Of a stretch of 9,001 nucleotides of DNA, positions 5,789 through 9,001 are shown piece by piece; positions within the stretch are counted from its first letter, which is position 1, and every line of letters starts with the position of its first letter. The notes beneath the pieces were generated by a model that was not told the DNA's origin, made no database searches, and saw only the letters and a program-made list of their open reading frames with translations. The translations under genes and the position numbers were made by a program. The DNA is taken from NCBI GenBank assembly GCA_028817635.1, contig JAPPPH010000163.1:3399-12399 (forward strand), written 5' to 3'. This DNA is from Verrucomicrobiales bacterium. Lineage in GTDB: Bacteria > Verrucomicrobiota > Verrucomicrobiia > Limisphaerales > UBA1096.

Positions 5789-7252
5789 ATGAAAACCCAA
5801 CTCTGCTCCCGACGACATATGCTTCACACCTCGGCGTTTGGCCTCGGCTCCGTTGCCGCCTCCTGGCTGCTCAAGCGTGACGGGCTGCTGGCTGCGGAGG
5901 CGGACGAACCGTTCAAGCCGGACCTCGAACAGAAGACGTACGACCTCCTTCCGAAACAGCCGCACCACGAGCCGCAGGCCAAGGCGATGATCTCAATGTT
6001 CATGCTCGGCGGCCCGAGCCAGATCGACCTTTTCGACCCCAAGCCGGAATTGATCAAGTACGACGGCAAGACTTTCTCGGGCGATGTGAAGTTCGACAAC
6101 CCGGCGCAGGCCAGCCGCGAAATCATGGCGCCGCTTTGGAAATTTAAACCGCACGGCCAATGTGGCATGGAGCTGTCCGAGTTGGTGCCACATTTGGGCG
6201 GGGTGGCTGACGAAATCACGTTGATCCGGTCGATGCACACCGGTGCCAACAATCACATCCCGTCCAACTACGCGCTCAGCACCGGCCGGGCTTCCAGCGG
6301 ACGCGCCGTGCTAGGCAGTTGGCTCACCAGCGCGCTTGGCAGCGAGACGCAGGAGCTGCCGGCGTACGTCGCGCTGACCGACACCCGCGGCCTGCCGTTG
6401 ATCGGCGGCGAGAACTGGTCCAACGGCAAACTGCCATCCATCTATCAGGGCACGATGGTGCGGCCGGTCGCGCCCCGTATTTTCAACCTCGACCCGCCGC
6501 GGCACCTCAAGGGTTCGCCGCAGGAGGAGCAGCTTCGACTGCTCGAGCGGCTGAACCGCGAGCATCTCAAACAGCATCCCGGCGAGAACGACCTCGAGGC
6601 GCGCATGAAAAGTTACGGCCTGGCCGCGCGCATGCAGGTGGCCGCGCGGGAGGCGTTTGACCTCTCCCGCGAATCGGAGGCCACGAAAAAAATGTACGGC
6701 ATCGACCAAAAGGTCACCCGCGACTACGGCACCCGCTGCCTGATCGCCCGGCGGCTGGTTGAGCGCGGCGTGCGGTTTGTGCAAATTCTCTGCAACGGAC
6801 AGGTCTGGGATCACCACGGCTCGATCAAGACCGCCCTGCCCCAGCGCTGCGTGGAGGTCGACAAACCGGCTGCGGCTCTGGTGCGCGACCTGAAAGAGCG
6901 CGGCCTGCTCGACAGCACCATCGTGCACTGGGGCGGCGAGATGGGCCGACTGCCAGTAATCCAATTTCGCGAGGGTTTAACCAAACGCGACAAGGTCGGC
7001 CGCGATCACAACACCTACGGCTTCAGCCAGTGGGTGGCCGGTGGTGGCTTCCGGCGAGGATACATCCACGGACAAACCGACGAGTTTTCCCACTACGCGG
7101 TCGACGGTATCATCCACCATTACGACTGGCTCGCCACAATCCTGCACCAGTTCGGGCTCGACCACAAAAAGCTCAAGTTCCGCATCGGCCCACGCGACCT
7201 CCGACTGGTCGAAAACGACGAGGCCCGCGTGGCCACCGAGTTGCTCGGCTGA
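5789..7252 (+). CDS. DUF1501 protein (alkaline-phosphatase-like superfamily)
   Basis: This gene encodes 487 aa, normal for DUF1501. The N-terminus has SRRHML at 7-12, then a mostly hydrophobic stretch to about residue 28 and AA at 35-36. This resembles a twin-arginine (Tat) signal, common in the family, although the motif is imperfect. Conserved blocks include MLGGPSQIDLFDPKP from residue 72, RSMHTGANNHIPSNYALSTG, WGGEMGR at 381-387 (position of the usual TEFGR) and GRDHN with His407, followed by a Gly-rich AGGGFRRG segment. These fit the sulfatase/alkaline phosphatase-like fold, and the acidic and His residues could bind metal (inferred). The gene starts 9 bp after the PSCyt/DUF1549/DUF1553 stop, so the two are almost certainly cotranscribed and probably act as partners in the envelope. 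The start at 5789 is preferred over an internal ATG at 5819, which would lose the SRR motif. Substrate and reaction are not known. Confidence 0.95.
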   Translation: MKTQLCSRRHMLHTSAFGLGSVAASWLLKRDGLLAAEADEPFKPDLEQKTYDLLPKQPHHEPQAKAMISMFMLGGPSQIDLFDPKPELIKYDGKTFSGDVKFDNPAQASREIMAPLWKFKPHGQCGMELSELVPHLGGVADEITLIRSMHTGANNHIPSNYALSTGRASSGRAVLGSWLTSALGSETQELPAYVALTDTRGLPLIGGENWSNGKLPSIYQGTMVRPVAPRIFNLDPPRHLKGSPQEEQLRLLERLNREHLKQHPGENDLEARMKSYGLAARMQVAAREAFDLSRESEATKKMYGIDQKVTRDYGTRCLIARRLVERGVRFVQILCNGQVWDHHGSIKTALPQRCVEVDKPAAALVRDLKERGLLDSTIVHWGGEMGRLPVIQFREGLTKRDKVGRDHNTYGFSQWVAGGGFRRGYIHGQTDEFSHYAVDGIIHHYDWLATILHQFGLDHKKLKFRIGPRDLRLVENDEARVATELLG

Positions 7253-7255
7253 CCG

Positions 7256-7278
7256 CGCTTGGCCAAACGCTTGGCCAA
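7256..7278. repeat. Tandem pair of iterated palindromes, copies 8 and 9
   Basis: Two direct copies of CGCTTGGCCAA lie at 7256-7266 and 7268-7278 with a 12-bp period, giving exact TTGGCCAA cores at 7259-7266 and 7271-7278. They begin 3 bp after the DUF1501 stop codon, in the 88-bp gap before the alpha-2-macroglobulin gene. This is the only tandem arrangement seen. Confidence 0.8.
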
Positions 7279-7299
7279 GGGCCATTTTGCGCCTAATAT
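7271..7299 (+). promoter_or_regulatory. Possible promoter for the alpha-2-macroglobulin gene
   Basis: TTGGCC at 7271-7276 could act as a -35 box (4 of 6 to TTGACA), 17 bp before TAATAT at 7294-7299 (5 of 6 to TATAAT). The start codon is about 40 bp further on. The AT-rich patch is unusual in this GC-rich sequence. The -35 would overlap the iterated palindrome. This is motif matching only, and a second AT-rich box (TATATT at 7323) is an alternative. Confidence 0.3.
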
Positions 7300-7340
7300 T
7301 TTTGGCGACAAACCGTCGTACCTATATTGGGAATGTTGCC

Positions 7341-9001
7341 ATGAAGTTTCTGAATACTTTTCTTTTGTTCGCTGTCGGGCTGGCGCTTGGCCAAGCGCAG
7401 CCGGTGGACCGCGAGGCGCTCTGGAAAGAGGTCGCCGAGGCGGAAAAAAAAGGACGGCCCAAAACCGCCGCCGCCAAGCTGCAGACGATCTACGACTCCG
7501 CGCTCAAGGAAGGCAAACACGCCGAGGCAATCAAGGCTCTGGCCAAGCGCATCACCCACGAGGGCGCTGTGCAAGGCAGCAAACCGGAGGAAAAAATCAC
7601 CCGCCTGCAGGACGAACTCGGCAAGGTGCCGGTCGAGGCAAAGCCGCTGCTCGAGACCGTGCTGGGCCACTGGTACTGGCAGTATTTTCGGCAAAACCGC
7701 TATCGTTTCATGCAGCGCACCGCGACGGCCGAACCGCTTGGGGAGGACTTCACCACATGGGATCTGCCGCGACTGTACCGGGAGATTGACCTGCACTTCA
7801 CCAACGCCCTCGCCGACGGCCGTCTCAAGACCATCCCAACCAGCGACTTCGCCGACCTGTTGACCAAGCCGACGTTGCCGGAGAATTACCGGCCGATGCT
7901 GTACGACTTCATCGCGCACGAGGCGCTTGCCTTTTACACCTCTGGCGAGTTCGCAGCAGCCAAGCCGGAGGATGCGTTTGAAATCAAGGCGACCGATCCG
8001 GTGCTTGATTCGCTCGACAAGTTTCTCGCGTGGAACCCGCAGACCACCGACTCCGGCTCGCCCCACCTCAAGGCGGTGAAACTGTTTCAGGACGTCCTGC
8101 GCTTTCACCGCACCGACTCCGTCTCTGCCGCCCGGGTGGACGCCGACATCGCGCGGCTGCTTTTCGGGAAAAACAGCGCGGTTGGCGAGGGTGCCCGGGA
8201 CCGGTTCATTGAGGCCATCCGCGATGTGGCCGAGAACGAACCCGGACAACTCTCCGCCTGGGCGCGCTTCCACTGGGCCACAGCGCTGAACGAAAAAGGC
8301 GAACTGGTCGAGGCGCGCCGGGTGGCGATCGTCGGGCGTGATCAATTCAAGGATTCGCGGGGCGGCAAGCGCTGCCACAACCTCGTCGCCCAAATTGAGG
8401 CCAAGACCATCGACGTGACAACCGAGTCCGTCTGGGCACAGCCCGGTGCGGAGCTTTCCGTGCGGTATCGGAACATCACCGAGGCGCATTTCCGCTTGGT
8501 CAAGGCGGATTGGACAGGCGCACGTAAAAAACAATTCCGCGTCTCCCCCTCCGCGCAGCGCCGGGCGCTCCTACAAAAAACCCCGGTAAAATCCTGGCAG
8601 CACAGCCTCACCCCGACCGCCGACTACAAGCATCGCACCGAGGTCTTCGACACGCCGGACGACGTGGCGCCCGGTTTTTACTACCTCATCTCCAGCGCTC
8701 AGGCCGACTTCAGCGAACAGAACAACGGCATGCGCTACACCGCGGTCTGGATCAGTGACCTGTCACTCGTCCTCCGCTCCCGCGCGAACCAACTTGAGGG
8801 CTTCGTACTGGAGGCCAACTCAGGTGAACCGGTCAACGGAGCCAGCGTCTCCCTCTGGCTGGGCAATCGCCCGGATAACTCGAGGGAGCGAAAAACCACC
8901 ACCGACGAGCACGGGTTTTTCAAGTTCTCCAAGGGACCCCGGGAATACTACGGCGACGTCCTCGTGCGGAACGGCAAACGGCGTGTCGGCACGACCTCGC
9001 G
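7341..9001 (+). CDS. Alpha-2-macroglobulin family protein, N-terminal part (runs off right edge)
   Basis: The frame is open from the ATG at 7341 to the right edge: 553 codons plus 2 nt, with no stop. Signal peptide: K2, a hydrophobic core, and a likely cleavage at GQA|QPV near residue 19. Residues 22-350 are a helical, repeat-like N-terminal region with paired Ala/Glu helices. Its opening (ALWKEVAEAEKKGRPKTAAAK) resembles that of large alpha-2-macroglobulins of Bacteroidota and Verrucomicrobiota. From about 358 a macroglobulin (MG)-type beta domain begins (QPGAELSVRYRNITEAHFRLVKAD). A carboxypeptidase-regulatory/MG2-like beta segment follows at about 484-530 (EGFVLEANSGEPVNGASVSLW, TTTDEHGFFKF). 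Known relatives trap or inhibit proteases in the periplasm. The bait region and any thioester (CxEQ) lie beyond the window, so inhibitory function cannot be judged. It is separated from DUF1501 by 88 bp and is probably its own transcription unit. Confidence 0.85.
   Translation, partial: MKFLNTFLLFAVGLALGQAQPVDREALWKEVAEAEKKGRPKTAAAKLQTIYDSALKEGKHAEAIKALAKRITHEGAVQGSKPEEKITRLQDELGKVPVEAKPLLETVLGHWYWQYFRQNRYRFMQRTATAEPLGEDFTTWDLPRLYREIDLHFTNALADGRLKTIPTSDFADLLTKPTLPENYRPMLYDFIAHEALAFYTSGEFAAAKPEDAFEIKATDPVLDSLDKFLAWNPQTTDSGSPHLKAVKLFQDVLRFHRTDSVSAARVDADIARLLFGKNSAVGEGARDRFIEAIRDVAENEPGQLSAWARFHWATALNEKGELVEARRVAIVGRDQFKDSRGGKRCHNLVAQIEAKTIDVTTESVWAQPGAELSVRYRNITEAHFRLVKADWTGARKKQFRVSPSAQRRALLQKTPVKSWQHSLTPTADYKHRTEVFDTPDDVAPGFYYLISSAQADFSEQNNGMRYTAVWISDLSLVLRSRANQLEGFVLEANSGEPVNGASVSLWLGNRPDNSRERKTTTDEHGFFKFSKGPREYYGDVLVRNGKRRVGTTS
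7383..7398. repeat. Iterated palindrome GCGCTTGGCCAAGCGC, copy 10 (signal peptide of alpha-2-macroglobulin)
   Basis: This is a perfect 16-bp palindrome that contains the 14-bp consensus at 7384-7397. It is read CTT-GGC-CAA-GCG, giving Leu16-Gly-Gln-Ala19 at the predicted signal-peptidase site. Confidence 0.85.

Noticed and set aside
7293..8534. A 413-codon open frame on the minus strand
   Set aside because: It lies entirely antisense to the alpha-2-macroglobulin gene, which has a clear signal peptide and domain pattern. Long antisense open frames are expected in GC-rich DNA, and the translation shows no recognisable family motif.

Overview
The window is GC-rich (about 60% by eye) and carries five protein genes, all predicted to be exported or membrane-anchored. 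It holds two DUF1549-type 'planctomycete cytochrome c' (PSCyt) proteins, one of them directly followed by a DUF1501 protein. There is also a beta-lactamase-fold serine hydrolase coupled to a small lipoprotein, and the start of a bacterial alpha-2-macroglobulin. PSCyt/DUF1549/DUF1553 plus DUF1501 pairs are a hallmark of the PVC superphylum. I infer a Verrucomicrobiota or Planctomycetota genome, leaning towards Verrucomicrobiota, but no marker gene in the window settles this.

Layout. On the minus strand, reading right to left: a class C beta-lactamase-like (CubicO-type) hydrolase at 3032-1794; a 160-aa lipoprotein at 1797-1315, overlapping the hydrolase by ATGA; and, after 75 bp, a PSCyt1/DUF1549 protein at 1239-1 that runs off the left edge. 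A 119-bp divergent intergenic region (3033-3151) separates these from the plus-strand genes: a complete PSCyt1-DUF1549-DUF1553 protein (3152-5779), a DUF1501 protein (5789-7252, 9 bp downstream), an 88-bp gap, and an alpha-2-macroglobulin family gene (7341 to the right edge). The two genes that run off the edges have no stop codon in the window and are easily missed by simple ORF calling; both were read by direct translation. Coding density is about 97%. I saw no RNA gene, insertion sequence, CRISPR array or phage gene.

How the genes may work together. The PSCyt/DUF1549/DUF1553 protein and DUF1501 form the usual two-gene unit, with a predicted diheme c-type protein outside the cytoplasm and an alkaline-phosphatase-fold partner. 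Its biochemical role is not established. The hydrolase and lipoprotein are translationally coupled. The alpha-2-macroglobulin is probably a separate envelope protein.

The most unusual signal is not a gene but a short palindrome. TTGGCCAA occurs ten times exactly in 9 kb, against about 0.14 expected for a random 8-mer, often inside the longer CGCTTGGCCAAGCG. It lies both in intergenic gaps and in coding sequence, in all three reading frames. In three genes it encodes the peptide LGQA at or just after the signal-peptide cleavage region. It behaves like a highly iterated genomic palindrome. No clear new multi-gene system is visible.
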